The notes under the pieces were generated by a model. The model made no database searches, was not told where the DNA came from, and saw only the letters and a list, made by a program, of their open reading frames with translations. From Candidatus Gastranaerophilales bacterium (lineage in GTDB: Bacteria > Cyanobacteriota > Vampirovibrionia > Gastranaerophilales > Gastranaerophilaceae): a DNA stretch of 64,000 nt. Below, one piece after another: positions 8,340 to 16,037 of the stretch (position 1 is its first letter; the number at the start of each line of letters is the position of its first letter). The translations under genes were made by a program, and so were the position numbers. The stretch is taken from NCBI GenBank assembly GCA_023662705.1, contig JAMPIM010000004.1, positions 11,473 through 75,472 on the forward strand, read 5' to 3'.

Positions 8340-9193
8340 TAACTCTTCTCCAATAACAAGCACGGTATTATTCCAAAAAGATAATGTTTTTCTGTTTTAA
8401 GGCTTTCTTTAGTTTTCCATAGGGTGAATCCCAAAAATTTCTTCTCGGATTTTATTGCCCAAAATTCGCAATCTCTAATATTTGCATTATGCTCTTTTAA
8501 AAAATCAAGCACCTGTCTTCGTGCAAAATCTTTATCGCGGCTATTTTTACTTTTAACAGTAGAATTGGTACGTCTGTAGTAGTAATAATTTACATCCGGA
8601 ACGGTAACTACTGAATTTGCATAATAGACAGCTTTTAGTGTATAGATTTTATCTTCGCAATATACGCCTTCGGGCCAAACAATTTCGTGTTTATTCAAAA
8701 ATTCTCTGCGATAAATTTTGTTTGTCGGACATTCATTTTTTGATTGCTTGCAAACGTCAAATTTGTTTTGGAGGCTTGAATAGATTCCTTCTGTTGTAAT
8801 ATCCAAACGCTTTTTTGTTTTGCCGTTGCCTATTCTTATATTGGTAGCAAGAGCTATGTCGGAATCGTATTTCTTTGCGGTATTATAAAGCTTTTCAAAA
8901 TAATTGTTATCAACCCAGTCGTCAGAGTCTACATAACCGATGTATTCTCCTTTTGCTGCGTTAACCCCTTTGTTGCGCGCAGCACCTTGTTTTAAATTTT
9001 GCTGTTCAAGAACTCTTATGTTTGAGTATTGTTTTGCATATTCTTTAAGAATTTTGCCCGAGTTATCCGTAGAACCGTCATTAACACAAATAATTTCAAT
9101 TTCTTTAAGTGTTTGATTAATCAGGCTGTTAAGACATTTTTCCAGATACTCTTCCGTATTATAAACGGGAACTATAACAGAAACTTTTATCAT
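8339..9193 (-). CDS. family 2 glycosyltransferase (first gene of the glycan operon)
   Basis: A 284-residue GT2 enzyme: MIKVSVIVPVYNTEEYLEKC, CVNDGSTDNSGKILKEY, and YIGYVDSDDWVDNNYFEKLY with the DSDD metal site. It is the promoter-proximal gene of the eight-gene minus-strand operon and is divergent from the thioredoxin-like gene at 9338. The short C-terminal region after residue 240 contains an aromatic amphipathic stretch (FLGFTLWKTKE) also seen in other bacterial GT2 proteins. Specificity cannot be assigned. Confidence 0.9.
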   Translation of the reverse strand: MIKVSVIVPVYNTEEYLEKCLNSLINQTLKEIEIICVNDGSTDNSGKILKEYAKQYSNIRVLEQQNLKQGAARNKGVNAAKGEYIGYVDSDDWVDNNYFEKLYNTAKKYDSDIALATNIRIGNGKTKKRLDITTEGIYSSLQNKFDVCKQSKNECPTNKIYRREFLNKHEIVWPEGVYCEDKIYTLKAVYYANSVVTVPDVNYYYYRRTNSTVKSKNSRDKDFARRQVLDFLKEHNANIRDCEFWAIKSEKKFLGFTLWKTKESLKTEKHYLFGIIPCLLLEKS

Positions 9194-9337
9194 ATATTTA
9201 CTACCTCATTCAAGTTTTTATCATGAAACCCCTCTTGTAGGTATCAGCCATGTGTCTAAATAATATTTCGCTTACTTGGGAATAAAAAAATATTATTAAG
9301 GGGTATTCTATGATAAGCTATAGAAGGAGAGTTTATT

Positions 9338-9733
9338 ATGAACAAAAACATTGCAATTATTTTACTTATTTTTTTAGTACCGTTGGGATTTTACTGGGGA
9401 TTGACCAGAGACAAATCGCTGGCTGTTTTACCTGGTGTAGCTGCTAACGGAGCTGAGATTATCAAGTTCTCTTCCCCAATGTGTTATGAGTGTCAGGAAT
9501 TGGAAAAAATCTTTGAAGAAGTTTATCCTGCCTATGCAAATAAAATTTCTTTAAGAAAAGTTGATGTTACTCAAAAAAATAATGAAACTCAAAAACTTAT
9601 TAAACAATATGAAGTAAAACTTGTTCCAACTTGTGTCTTCAAAAACGAAAATGGTGACACAATAAGAAGAACAGAAGGTTCTATTCAGCCTAAGATTTTA
9701 GAAAACTATATGAAGGAACAGATTAATGGATAA
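9338..9733 (+). CDS. membrane-anchored thioredoxin-like protein
   Basis: A 131-residue protein with one N-terminal membrane segment (IAIILLIFLVPLGFYWGL, residues 5-22) and a thioredoxin fold after it: IIKFSSPMCYECQELEKIF has the redox CxxC (CYEC), and KLVPTCVFKNENGD gives the cis-Pro loop. It probably faces the periplasm and exchanges electrons with the CcdA-like protein encoded next, whose start lies eight bases before this stop. AGGAGAG precedes the ATG. Confidence 0.85.
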   Translation: MNKNIAIILLIFLVPLGFYWGLTRDKSLAVLPGVAANGAEIIKFSSPMCYECQELEKIFEEVYPAYANKISLRKVDVTQKNNETQKLIKQYEVKLVPTCVFKNENGDTIRRTEGSIQPKILENYMKEQING

Positions 9734-10421
9734 TCTTTTACAATCATTTTCAGGAGGAGCATGGTACTTGATGCTTATCGCGTCTTTTGTTGGCGGGGTA
9801 TTAGCTTCTATTTCTCCATGCTCGCTTGCAATGCTTCCTTTAATTATCGGATATGTGGGCGGGTATTCTAAAGAAACACCGCTTAGAACATTCTTGCAGT
9901 TATGCTGTTTTATTTTGGGAACTGCGATTGTATTTACTTTAATAGGGATTGCTTGTGCTTTGACCGGTTCGGTGTTTGCGTCGGCAATGGGCGGATATTT
10001 TACCGTGCTTGTTGCATCTTTATTAATGGTAATGGGTTTGAAATTATTGGGTATTCTTGATTTTGAAACTCCAACTATTATTAAGGCAATGCCGCAGAAT
10101 ACAACAAATTCGATATTTGTTTATCCTGTTTTGTTAGGTATAACCTTTGCTCTTGCAGGAACTCCGTGTTCAACTCCGATTTTAGCGGGAATCATGGCTT
10201 TTGCAGCAATGGGTAAAAATATTGCTCTTGCAATTGTTATGTTGTTTCTGTTTGCTTTAGGTCAGGGTGTAATACTTATCTTGGCAGGGTTGTTTACTTC
10301 AAGTTTAAAGAACATGAAATCTCTTGCTGCTTTCACCGAAGGACTGCTGAAAGTAAGCGGCGGGTTATTGGTTCTTGTTTCAATTTTCTTGTATTGGAAA
10401 ACCTTTGCACCGTTAGTCTAA
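9726..10421 (+). CDS. ccdA: CcdA/DsbD-type membrane electron transporter
   Basis: A 231-residue protein with six apparent membrane segments. The two redox cysteines of the family are in SISPCSLAMLPLI (about residue 36) and AGTPCSTPILAGI (about residue 143), each followed by a proline-containing turn, the arrangement of CcdA and the DsbD core. It moves reducing equivalents from cytosolic thioredoxin to the outer face, here most likely to the adjoining thioredoxin-like protein, for cytochrome c or disulfide maintenance. Its 3' end overlaps the convergent next gene by nine bases. The symbol is assigned on family grounds. Confidence 0.85.
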   Translation: MDNLLQSFSGGAWYLMLIASFVGGVLASISPCSLAMLPLIIGYVGGYSKETPLRTFLQLCCFILGTAIVFTLIGIACALTGSVFASAMGGYFTVLVASLLMVMGLKLLGILDFETPTIIKAMPQNTTNSIFVYPVLLGITFALAGTPCSTPILAGIMAFAAMGKNIALAIVMLFLFALGQGVILILAGLFTSSLKNMKSLAAFTEGLLKVSGGLLVLVSIFLYWKTFAPLV

Positions 10422-10859
10422 AATTTCTTGTTCCAGAATTTCGGCAGCGGTTCTGATAAAAAATTCACAAGGACGTTCTTGATAATACTGCTCGGTACGC
10501 TTGGATGGAAGCGGAGAATCTGCACCATCTTCTAATCCAAGAAGTTCTCTGCAAATGATTGTTTCATGTTTTGCTTTGAATTTTTCTGCAAGAGATTGTA
10601 TGCGGGCGTAATGCTCACCCTTGATTTCATCATTATCTGGTTCTATATAGCCATATTTGAGTCCTGCAATCGCAAACATGGCAGAAATCGCACCGCAAAC
10701 TTCACGAAGTCTGCCCATGCCTCCACCGAAGGATGATGATAGTTTAAGCGCCGTATTTTTATCAAAACCAAAATCTTCCGCGAATGCAAGAAAGACAGAT
10801 TGAGCACAGTTGTATCCTGTTTTGAAGTTGTTAACGGCTTTGTCTGAATAAATACCCAT
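10413..10859 (-). CDS. C_GCAxxG_C_C family protein
   Basis: A 148-residue soluble protein with spaced conserved cysteines: YNCAQSVF near residue 18, FGGGMGRLREVCGAISAM near residues 45-62, then ICRELLG and PCEFFIRTAAE in the C-terminal half. This is the C_GCAxxG_C_C (putative redox) family, about 140-150 residues. The cysteines suggest metal or cluster binding, but no biochemical role is established. It lies between two redox or metal-flavoured loci and converges on ccdA. Confidence 0.85.
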   Translation of the reverse strand: MGIYSDKAVNNFKTGYNCAQSVFLAFAEDFGFDKNTALKLSSSFGGGMGRLREVCGAISAMFAIAGLKYGYIEPDNDEIKGEHYARIQSLAEKFKAKHETIICRELLGLEDGADSPLPSKRTEQYYQERPCEFFIRTAAEILEQEILD

Positions 10860-10891
10860 AATAATATTTTAACTTAAAAAGGAGAAAATTT

Positions 10892-11203
10892 ATGTCTAAT
10901 GAAAATTACAATGTAGAAGTAAGCGAACACAAGTGTTTTTGTCAGTCAAAATGGTTCAAGAAACTGTTAATGACAACTCTTGGAAGTTTTTTAGGTGTGT
11001 TTTTGGCTCTAAGTTTATTTGCAGCCCTTCATAAACCTCCAATGCCGGCAGGTTGTCCTTGCGGTTGCGGATGCCCTATGATGCGTCAGGCAATGCATCA
11101 CCATCATCATTTTGATAGAGGCATGAGAGGAGATTTTCATAAGAAAATGATGAAAGAAGCTTATGATAGAAAAGCTCCCGTAAGAGTAGAAATAGATGAA
11201 TAA
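10892..11203 (+). CDS. single-pass Cys/His-rich membrane protein, function unknown
   Basis: A 103-residue protein with a membrane segment at about residues 25-46 (LLMTTLGSFLGVFLALSLF). It is followed by GCPCGCGCPMM (four cysteines), a His run (HHHHHF) and a basic/Met-rich tail. The pattern suggests a metal-binding outward-facing tail, plausibly for copper or zinc; the family is not recognised. AAAGGAG precedes the ATG and an intrinsic terminator follows at 11209. Confidence 0.65.
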   Translation: MSNENYNVEVSEHKCFCQSKWFKKLLMTTLGSFLGVFLALSLFAALHKPPMPAGCPCGCGCPMMRQAMHHHHHFDRGMRGDFHKKMMKEAYDRKAPVRVEIDE

Positions 11204-11208
11204 TAGAA

Positions 11209-11240
11209 AAAGACGCTAATTAAAAATTAGCGTCTTTACT
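11209..11240 (+). terminator. intrinsic terminator
   Basis: A 13-bp inverted repeat, AAAGACGCTAATT (11209-11221) and AATTAGCGTCTTT (11225-11237), with a 3-base loop and T-rich flank. It ends the Cys/His-rich gene before the tRNA. Confidence 0.85.
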
Positions 11241-11295
11241 TTTAAAAATGTTTATGCGAGAATAGGTCTTGTGAAAATTTAATACACAAAATTAT

Positions 11296-11369
11296 GGCAA
11301 GGTAGCTCAGCTGGCTAGAGCGTTCGGCTCATACCCGAGAGGTCGAGAGTTCGAGTCTCTCCCTTGCTA
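11296..11369 (+). tRNA. tRNA with CAU anticodon, probably elongator tRNA-Met
   Basis: A 74-nt cloverleaf: acceptor GGCAAGG/CCTTGCT with a G-U first pair, D arm GCTC...GAGC, anticodon arm TTCGG-CTCATAC-CCGAG, a 5-nt variable loop, T arm GAGAG-TTCGAGT-CTCTC and discriminator A. CCA is not encoded. The anticodon stem lacks the three G-C pairs of initiator tRNA, so it is an elongator Met; a lysidine-modified Ile2 tRNA cannot be excluded. It sits 16 bases from the left direct repeat of the 35-kb island. Confidence 0.95.
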
Positions 11370-11385
11370 TTTTTTTTGTTTTTAT

Positions 11386-11426
11386 ATTCCTAAAGAATTT
11401 TCCGCATCAATAATGTCGCGTTCTTT
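11386..11426. repeat. left 41-bp direct repeat (displaced 3' end of the 121-codon gene)
   Basis: Matches 46900-46940 at 40 of 41 positions in the same orientation. On the minus strand it still encodes the last residues KERDIIDAENSLGI and a stop codon (11382-11384), equivalent to the end of the intact gene at 46896. This is what remains of the original gene end after insertion of the intervening 35.5 kb, or the stub of a paralogue. Confidence 0.8.
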
Positions 11427-11430
11427 ATAA

Positions 11431-11763
11431 TGTATTTGAGACTTTTGGATGACGGTTTATATGCCACAGACGCCGACACCATCGCCCATTGAGGCGATTT
11501 TTAGTGTTGAGATTTACTGGTCTTTTCTTGCACTTTTGTCTCAATTTTTGCACTAATTTGCACCGAATTTTAACAATTTTTGTTTCAAATAGCCCAAACA
11601 CCCCGCCACTTCAACCTTTCCCCGAGTGCAAAACAGTGCAATAAAGTGCAAAAATAATTTATCTCACAAATTAAGATGTGTCGAAATGTCTCTGAGATTG
11701 AGACTTAGGACTTGATATTTTCCTCAACAAGAGCGATTAATGGGTGTGTAAGGATTTTTAGAT
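11431..11763. promoter_or_regulatory. left-end/control region of the Mu-like element with iterons
   Basis: About 330 bp without a gene, starting four bases after the displaced gene end. It opens TGTATTTGAGAC (Mu-family ends begin TG). It holds GTCTCAA or its complement at 11436-11442, 11538-11544 and 11698-11704. It also has six copies of GTGCAA/TTGCAC: three in one orientation at 11528, 11548 and 11558, and three in the other at 11626, 11636 and 11646, all at helical-turn spacing. These are likely transposase or repressor binding sites controlling the transposase gene. The exact element end is inferred. Confidence 0.5.
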
Positions 11764-13464
11764 ATGACATACGTATCAGAAAAAGCAAAACAAATCGCAC
11801 TTGCAAGGCTCGATTTAGTCCACAAATGGCTTGAGTTCCGCCGAAAATCAAATATCAAAATCCAAGCTGATTATGATTTTGTCAAATTACACAATACAAC
11901 GGATTCTCATTTAAGACAGGTTTTAGGTAAAGTCTCTCGCGGTTCACTTCATCGCTGGAATGCAATGCTCGCAGGCTCCGAAGACTACGAAAAACTCCTT
12001 CCGCAATACAAGTATTCCAAAATCAATGAATTCAGAACCACTTTGACCGACGAAGAAATCAAAATCTTTATGAGCCTGCTTTTGCACCCAAACCGAATTT
12101 CTATCGGCAAAGCCACTGCCCTCATAAAATACAAATTAAAAGAGCAAGGACAGGATTTTATCCCCGCAGACGCGACTTTCTGCCGTTATGCAAAATGGTT
12201 TAAGGTGAACAATTATGATAAATGGGTACTTGCAAGAGACGGCGAAAAAGCTTTGTCTGATAAGGTTGAGCCTTATATCAAACGTGACGCAAGCTTGCTT
12301 GAAGTTGGCGATATTCTTGTCGCAGACGGGCATAAACTGGCATTTCAGGTAGTAAACCCGTTCACCGGCAAACCAAGTCGTGCAACTTTAGTTGGCTTTT
12401 TGGATTGGAAATCTACCGCCCTTGTGGGTTACGAAATTATGCTTGATGAAAACACCCAGTGCATCGCATCCGCCCTTCGAAACGCAATAATAAACCTTGA
12501 TATGGTACCGAAAATCGTTTATCAGGACAACGGCAGAGCCTTTAGGGCGAAATATTTCACCAAAGACAAAGGTTTTAACGAACTCGGGTTTCAAGGTCTT
12601 TATTCAAAACTCGGGATTGAAACGGTTTTCGCTCGCCCTTATAACGCCAGAGCGAAAGTCATCGAGCGATTTTTCAAAGAGTTTCAAGAAGGTTTTGAAA
12701 AACTTATGCCAAGCTATGTCGGAAGCAACATCGCAAACAAACCGGCCTACCTGATGCGAAACGAAAAACTCCACTCTGCTTGGCATAACGATTACGTGCC
12801 GACCATCGAAGAAACAATAAAAATGATTGATATGTGGCTGAATTTCAAAAATTCCCAAACTTGCCCCAATGCTCCAAACAAAACTATCGCAGAGGTTTTG
12901 GAAGATAGAAAACGCCAAAACATAAAACCCGACACTCTCGACGATTTAATGCTTGCGACAGAGGTCAAAACAATTCAGAGAAACGGAGTCAGATTCCTAG
13001 GCTGCGACTATTTTGATGAACGGCTTTACGGCTTCAAAAGCAAAGTACTAATCAAATACAATCTTTTTGACCTTACAAAAATCAAAGTTTTTACCCCGAA
13101 AGGCGAATATTTATGTACAGCAGAACGTGTCACAGAAACCCACCCGATGGCGAAATTGTTGGGCGATGTCAAAGACTATGAAGACTACAAACAAAAAATC
13201 GTTCGTCAAAAACAACTCAAAAAGAAAACTGTAAATGCGGTCAAAAACTACTTTTCAACCGAAGAAATAAAATATCTTGAAACCAAAATGGACGAAGAAA
13301 TTTCACCACCTGTTCAAACCTCGTTCAAAGAGAGTTCAAAAGCCGTTCGAAATCTGTTCAAAAATAATGCACAAAAATATGAATACTTAATCAAGCACGA
13401 TCCAAACAACCCTTGGATTGCAGAATTTAAACAAACAAAGGAGTACCGACTTTTATATGAATAA
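11764..13464 (+). CDS. Mu-like DDE transposase (MuA/TniA type)
   Basis: A 566-residue transposase. The RNase H-like core has VADGHK (Asp188), VYQDNGRAFRAK (Asp255) and KVIERFFKEF (Glu301), giving a DD-x45-E triad in the Mu transposase style. The C-terminal region has a beta-barrel-like segment and a basic tail. The N-terminal region (SRGSLHRW) resembles a helix-turn-helix. An AAA ATPase gene follows and overlaps by eight bases, the MuA-MuB or TniA-TniB arrangement of replicative transposition. The gene is visibly less AT-rich than the defence genes downstream, so it has a separate history. Confidence 0.9.
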   Translation: MTYVSEKAKQIALARLDLVHKWLEFRRKSNIKIQADYDFVKLHNTTDSHLRQVLGKVSRGSLHRWNAMLAGSEDYEKLLPQYKYSKINEFRTTLTDEEIKIFMSLLLHPNRISIGKATALIKYKLKEQGQDFIPADATFCRYAKWFKVNNYDKWVLARDGEKALSDKVEPYIKRDASLLEVGDILVADGHKLAFQVVNPFTGKPSRATLVGFLDWKSTALVGYEIMLDENTQCIASALRNAIINLDMVPKIVYQDNGRAFRAKYFTKDKGFNELGFQGLYSKLGIETVFARPYNARAKVIERFFKEFQEGFEKLMPSYVGSNIANKPAYLMRNEKLHSAWHNDYVPTIEETIKMIDMWLNFKNSQTCPNAPNKTIAEVLEDRKRQNIKPDTLDDLMLATEVKTIQRNGVRFLGCDYFDERLYGFKSKVLIKYNLFDLTKIKVFTPKGEYLCTAERVTETHPMAKLLGDVKDYEDYKQKIVRQKQLKKKTVNAVKNYFSTEEIKYLETKMDEEISPPVQTSFKESSKAVRNLFKNNAQKYEYLIKHDPNNPWIAEFKQTKEYRLLYE

Positions 13465-14137
13465 GACTTTTGTTAGGACGAACAACGTCAAAAACTTCAT
13501 CGGACTTGTTGAAAATCTGGTTAACAAGCCCAAAAACATTCCAAAAATGGGACTTGTGTATGGCGAGCCAGGACTCGGCAAAACGCAAACTGCCCTTTGG
13601 CTTGCGTGCAAGTACGATGGGATTTATCTTCGAGCTTCAAACCTTATGACAGGCAGATGGCTTCTTGACGGCTTGATAAAAGAAATGGACGAATTGCCAA
13701 GATACCTGACTTCGGACAATTTCAACCTTGTTGTGAAAAAACTTAAAGCTAACCCGAAAGTAATTTTTATTGACGAAATCGATTATCTTATGAACTATTT
13801 TAAGACCGTCGAAATCCTGCGGGATCTGCACGATGAGACCGACTGCCCGATTATTATGATTGGAATGGGCTTGGCACACAGAAAACTTGAACGATACAAA
13901 CACCTTTATGACAGATTTTCAGAGATTTTGAAATTTGAAACTTTTGGTGTGAGTGACATCGCTCAAATTGTGAATGAGCTTTCGCAAGTGCCGATTTCTG
14001 CCGATGCGGTGGAATATATCCACCAAAAATACAACCGCTTCAGACAAATTGTTCAGCTGGTAAATAAACTGGAAACACTAGCAAAAGAAAACAACCTGAC
14101 TGAAATAAATCTGGAGGTGATTAGACAAATTATATGA
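13457..14137 (+). CDS. AAA ATPase transposition partner (MuB/TniB-like)
   Basis: A 226-residue ATPase. The ATG at 13457 (MNKTFVRTNNVKNF) is chosen because it follows AAAGGAG and overlaps the transposase stop by only eight bases; the longer frame from 13418 lies inside transposase. Walker A is GEPGLGKTQ (residues 36-44), Walker B VIFIDEIDYLM. In this family the ATPase coats target DNA, activates the transposase and gives target immunity. Its stop overlaps the next start as ATGA. Confidence 0.88.
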   Translation: MNKTFVRTNNVKNFIGLVENLVNKPKNIPKMGLVYGEPGLGKTQTALWLACKYDGIYLRASNLMTGRWLLDGLIKEMDELPRYLTSDNFNLVVKKLKANPKVIFIDEIDYLMNYFKTVEILRDLHDETDCPIIMIGMGLAHRKLERYKHLYDRFSEILKFETFGVSDIAQIVNELSQVPISADAVEYIHQKYNRFRQIVQLVNKLETLAKENNLTEINLEVIRQII

Positions 14138-14361
14138 ATATTGAGAAATTAGCAAAATACTTAAAGGAATTTACCCTTGATGAAATCGAAATGATAGCCG
14201 AATGCGATGTCTTGTCAGAACTTGAAAACCTTATTGTTTGTGGCAAATTAACGCTTGAAAACGGAATTTACAAATATCAAGATTTTGAAAACAAAGTTGA
14301 GTTTGCTGTATTTACAAGCTCCGAAGCCGAAAACAACAATATGACTATGAAAACCGTTTAA
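14134..14361 (+). CDS. small acidic protein of the Mu-like module, unknown
   Basis: A 75-residue acidic protein starting in a four-base ATGA overlap with the ATPase gene, so translationally coupled to it. The first 45 residues look helical (NIEKLAKYLKEFTLDEIEMI). No family is recognised. Its place suggests an accessory or regulatory role in transposition. Confidence 0.55.
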   Translation: MNIEKLAKYLKEFTLDEIEMIAECDVLSELENLIVCGKLTLENGIYKYQDFENKVEFAVFTSSEAENNNMTMKTV

Positions 14362-14370
14362 GAAATTTTT

Positions 14371-14706
14371 ATGAAAGATTATGCGGCAAATTTCTGTAAA
14401 CCCAATACAATAAAGACTTATACGGCAATTTTAAGAACGAATGTAATCCCGATTTTAGGGAACAAAAAAGTCTGCGATATTTGTACAGAGGATATTAAAA
14501 GGTTTTACGCAATTTGCAAACGGCGCGGAATGGGTGAAAGACGACTAAAAAATTCGCTCGCACTTTTAAACCAGATTTTAAAATACTGTAAACGCGAAAA
14601 ACTCGCAAAGACCGATTGTGAATTTCAAGTGCCTCGATTAACGGACAAAAACAAATTTAGTATTAACAGAATAATCTTTGAGGAAAATATAAATGGCGAA
14701 ATTTAA
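14371..14706 (+). CDS. stand-alone core-binding (SAM-like) domain of a tyrosine recombinase
   Basis: A 111-residue protein resembling the N-terminal phage-integrase SAM-like/core-binding domain: NTIKTYTAILRTNVIPILG, EDIKRFYAICKRRGMG and ALLNQILKYCKREKL. There is no room for, and no trace of, the catalytic domain with its R...HxxR...Y residues. It is therefore either a truncated integrase or a DNA-binding accessory protein. There is no clear ribosome-binding site. It overlaps the next gene by 14 bases. Confidence 0.55.
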   Translation: MKDYAANFCKPNTIKTYTAILRTNVIPILGNKKVCDICTEDIKRFYAICKRRGMGERRLKNSLALLNQILKYCKREKLAKTDCEFQVPRLTDKNKFSINRIIFEENINGEI

Positions 14707-15100
14707 TAAATTGAAACAGGCTCAAAAGCTTTATGTACAAGAAAATAAGACACTCTGCGAGATTGGAATGGAACTCAATTTATCTCGCAGGACTTTGTTT
14801 TATTGGAAAAAGAAATACGATTGGAACAAACGGAAATTTGAATACGAGCACGAAAAAGACGCATTCAGCCAAGAATTACTTGAACTTGCAAGAAAAATGA
14901 TGCGAAAATTGAACAGCGACTTGGGCAAAAACTCACACACAAATCAATCCGAAATCTATTCTTTTATGAACATTCTAAAAAACATCCCGCTGCTCAAAGA
15001 ATATGAATCATCTGTTTCCCCATCCAAACCAAAACAATCAAACTTCCTCACCCCAGAACACATCCGTGAAATCGAACGAGAAGTTTTGGGGATGGATTAA
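14693..15100 (+). CDS. helix-turn-helix protein (DUF1804/terminase small subunit-like)
   Basis: A 135-residue protein with an N-terminal helix-turn-helix, QENKTLCEIGMELNLSRRTLFYWKKKYDW in outline (residues 17-45), typical of small phage terminase-like and transposase-associated proteins, followed by a helical region. It completes a five-gene module of transposase, ATPase, two small proteins and this gene. No structural phage genes follow, so the module is a transposon or prophage remnant rather than a full Mu-like phage. Confidence 0.6.
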   Translation: MAKFNKLKQAQKLYVQENKTLCEIGMELNLSRRTLFYWKKKYDWNKRKFEYEHEKDAFSQELLELARKMMRKLNSDLGKNSHTNQSEIYSFMNILKNIPLLKEYESSVSPSKPKQSNFLTPEHIREIEREVLGMD

Positions 15101-15117
15101 GCCTCAACCTTTTTCAA

Positions 15118-15150
15118 AGAGTATCATACGCCATATTTTTGTGATACTCT
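15118..15150. promoter_or_regulatory. inverted repeat upstream of the Hachiman genes
   Basis: AGAGTATCA (15118-15126) and TGATACTCT (15142-15150), a perfect 9-bp inverted repeat with a 15-base spacer, between the helix-turn-helix gene and hamA. There is no T run on the coding side, so it may be an operator rather than a terminator. It lies in the only non-coding gap before hamA. Confidence 0.4.
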
Positions 15151-15245
15151 GAAGAAAAAGGGAACAGCATTTACTTTTGTTAACCGAGTTAATTTAAGAA
15201 TTAAAGCAAATTCTAAATGCATGTGAAATATTTAGGAGTAGGGAA

Positions 15246-16037
15246 GTGGTGGATTTTTCGGAAGAAGTATCAATAGTTAAAAATGCGAACATCACATTAT
15301 GCTTTATAGATAATTTTTTAGATAATTTAAAAAATCATATAAAAAACGGTTTGTCCATCATTTGTCATGGTCCACACTTAAATAATCCCGAGATGGCTCA
15401 AAAATATCCTTTTCATAAAACAATTAAGAGTTTCAGGGAACGATTTAATAGTAAAACACCTGAAATGCAAAAAGGCATGCTCGGTGAATTACTAGCCCAT
15501 TTCTTAATAAATAATTATATTGATACATTAAAAGTATTTTCGCCATATTTTAATAAAGAAGAAGCAAACATAAGAAAAGGTTTTGATGTACTTTATGTTG
15601 ATACCTTATCAAATTGCATAAGGTATGGTGAAGTTAAATCCGGAGAAATACACACGGATAAAACTATTGATGAAACAAATTGTACATTACTATATAATGC
15701 TGAAAGAGATTTGGCAGACAAGTTTCAGAATCCGGATAGGCAAGTTCTGTGGGATAACGCAAAGGTTGATGCTTCATTATACTCTGCCATGGATAATAGT
15801 ATTGATTTGCATACGCTATTAAATGACAATGAAGATACGCATTTATCTAGTGATAAAAAAGCAATACTTGTATCAGTATGTTTCCATGATATCAATGACA
15901 AAATCGAAATAGAAAAGATAAAGGAATTTCATAAACGACATGAGGAAAGACAAGTATTTTCAGATACTGTTATTTTTTCTATTCAAAAGAATACCTTAGA
16001 AAAAGTTCAAAGTTTTATGTTGGAGGAATGTAATTAA
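15246..16037 (+). CDS. hamA: HamA, Hachiman anti-phage nuclease subunit
   Basis: A 263-residue DUF1837-type protein, about the usual HamA length. The likely nuclease site is KGFDVLYVD (Asp114) and YGEVKSGE (Glu129, Lys131), a D...ExK arrangement; MQKGMLGELLAHFL contributes the conserved helix Glu. The start is GTG at 15246 (or the next GTG at 15249) after AGGAG. Its stop overlaps the hamB start as TAATG. HamA with the HamB helicase forms the Hachiman complex, which senses DNA damage or phage activity and degrades DNA. Composition is markedly more AT-rich than the transposase genes. Confidence 0.82.
   Translation: MVDFSEEVSIVKNANITLCFIDNFLDNLKNHIKNGLSIICHGPHLNNPEMAQKYPFHKTIKSFRERFNSKTPEMQKGMLGELLAHFLINNYIDTLKVFSPYFNKEEANIRKGFDVLYVDTLSNCIRYGEVKSGEIHTDKTIDETNCTLLYNAERDLADKFQNPDRQVLWDNAKVDASLYSAMDNSIDLHTLLNDNEDTHLSSDKKAILVSVCFHDINDKIEIEKIKEFHKRHEERQVFSDTVIFSIQKNTLEKVQSFMLEECN

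Noticed and set aside
2158..9193. A lasso peptide cluster
   Set aside because: There is no transglutaminase-like protease, no asparagine-synthetase-like cyclase and no precursor gene; only the tailoring-type genes are shared.
9207..9251. A 13-residue frame on the minus strand upstream of the glycan operon, considered as a peptide precursor
   Set aside because: Too short, with no ribosome site and no leader-like or core-like features.
11296..11369. Initiator tRNA-fMet
   Set aside because: The anticodon stem has only two G-C pairs next to the loop rather than three, and the first acceptor pair is G-U rather than mismatched C-A.
14371..14706. Complete integrase responsible for the island
   Set aside because: Only the core-binding domain is present; the catalytic domain is missing.
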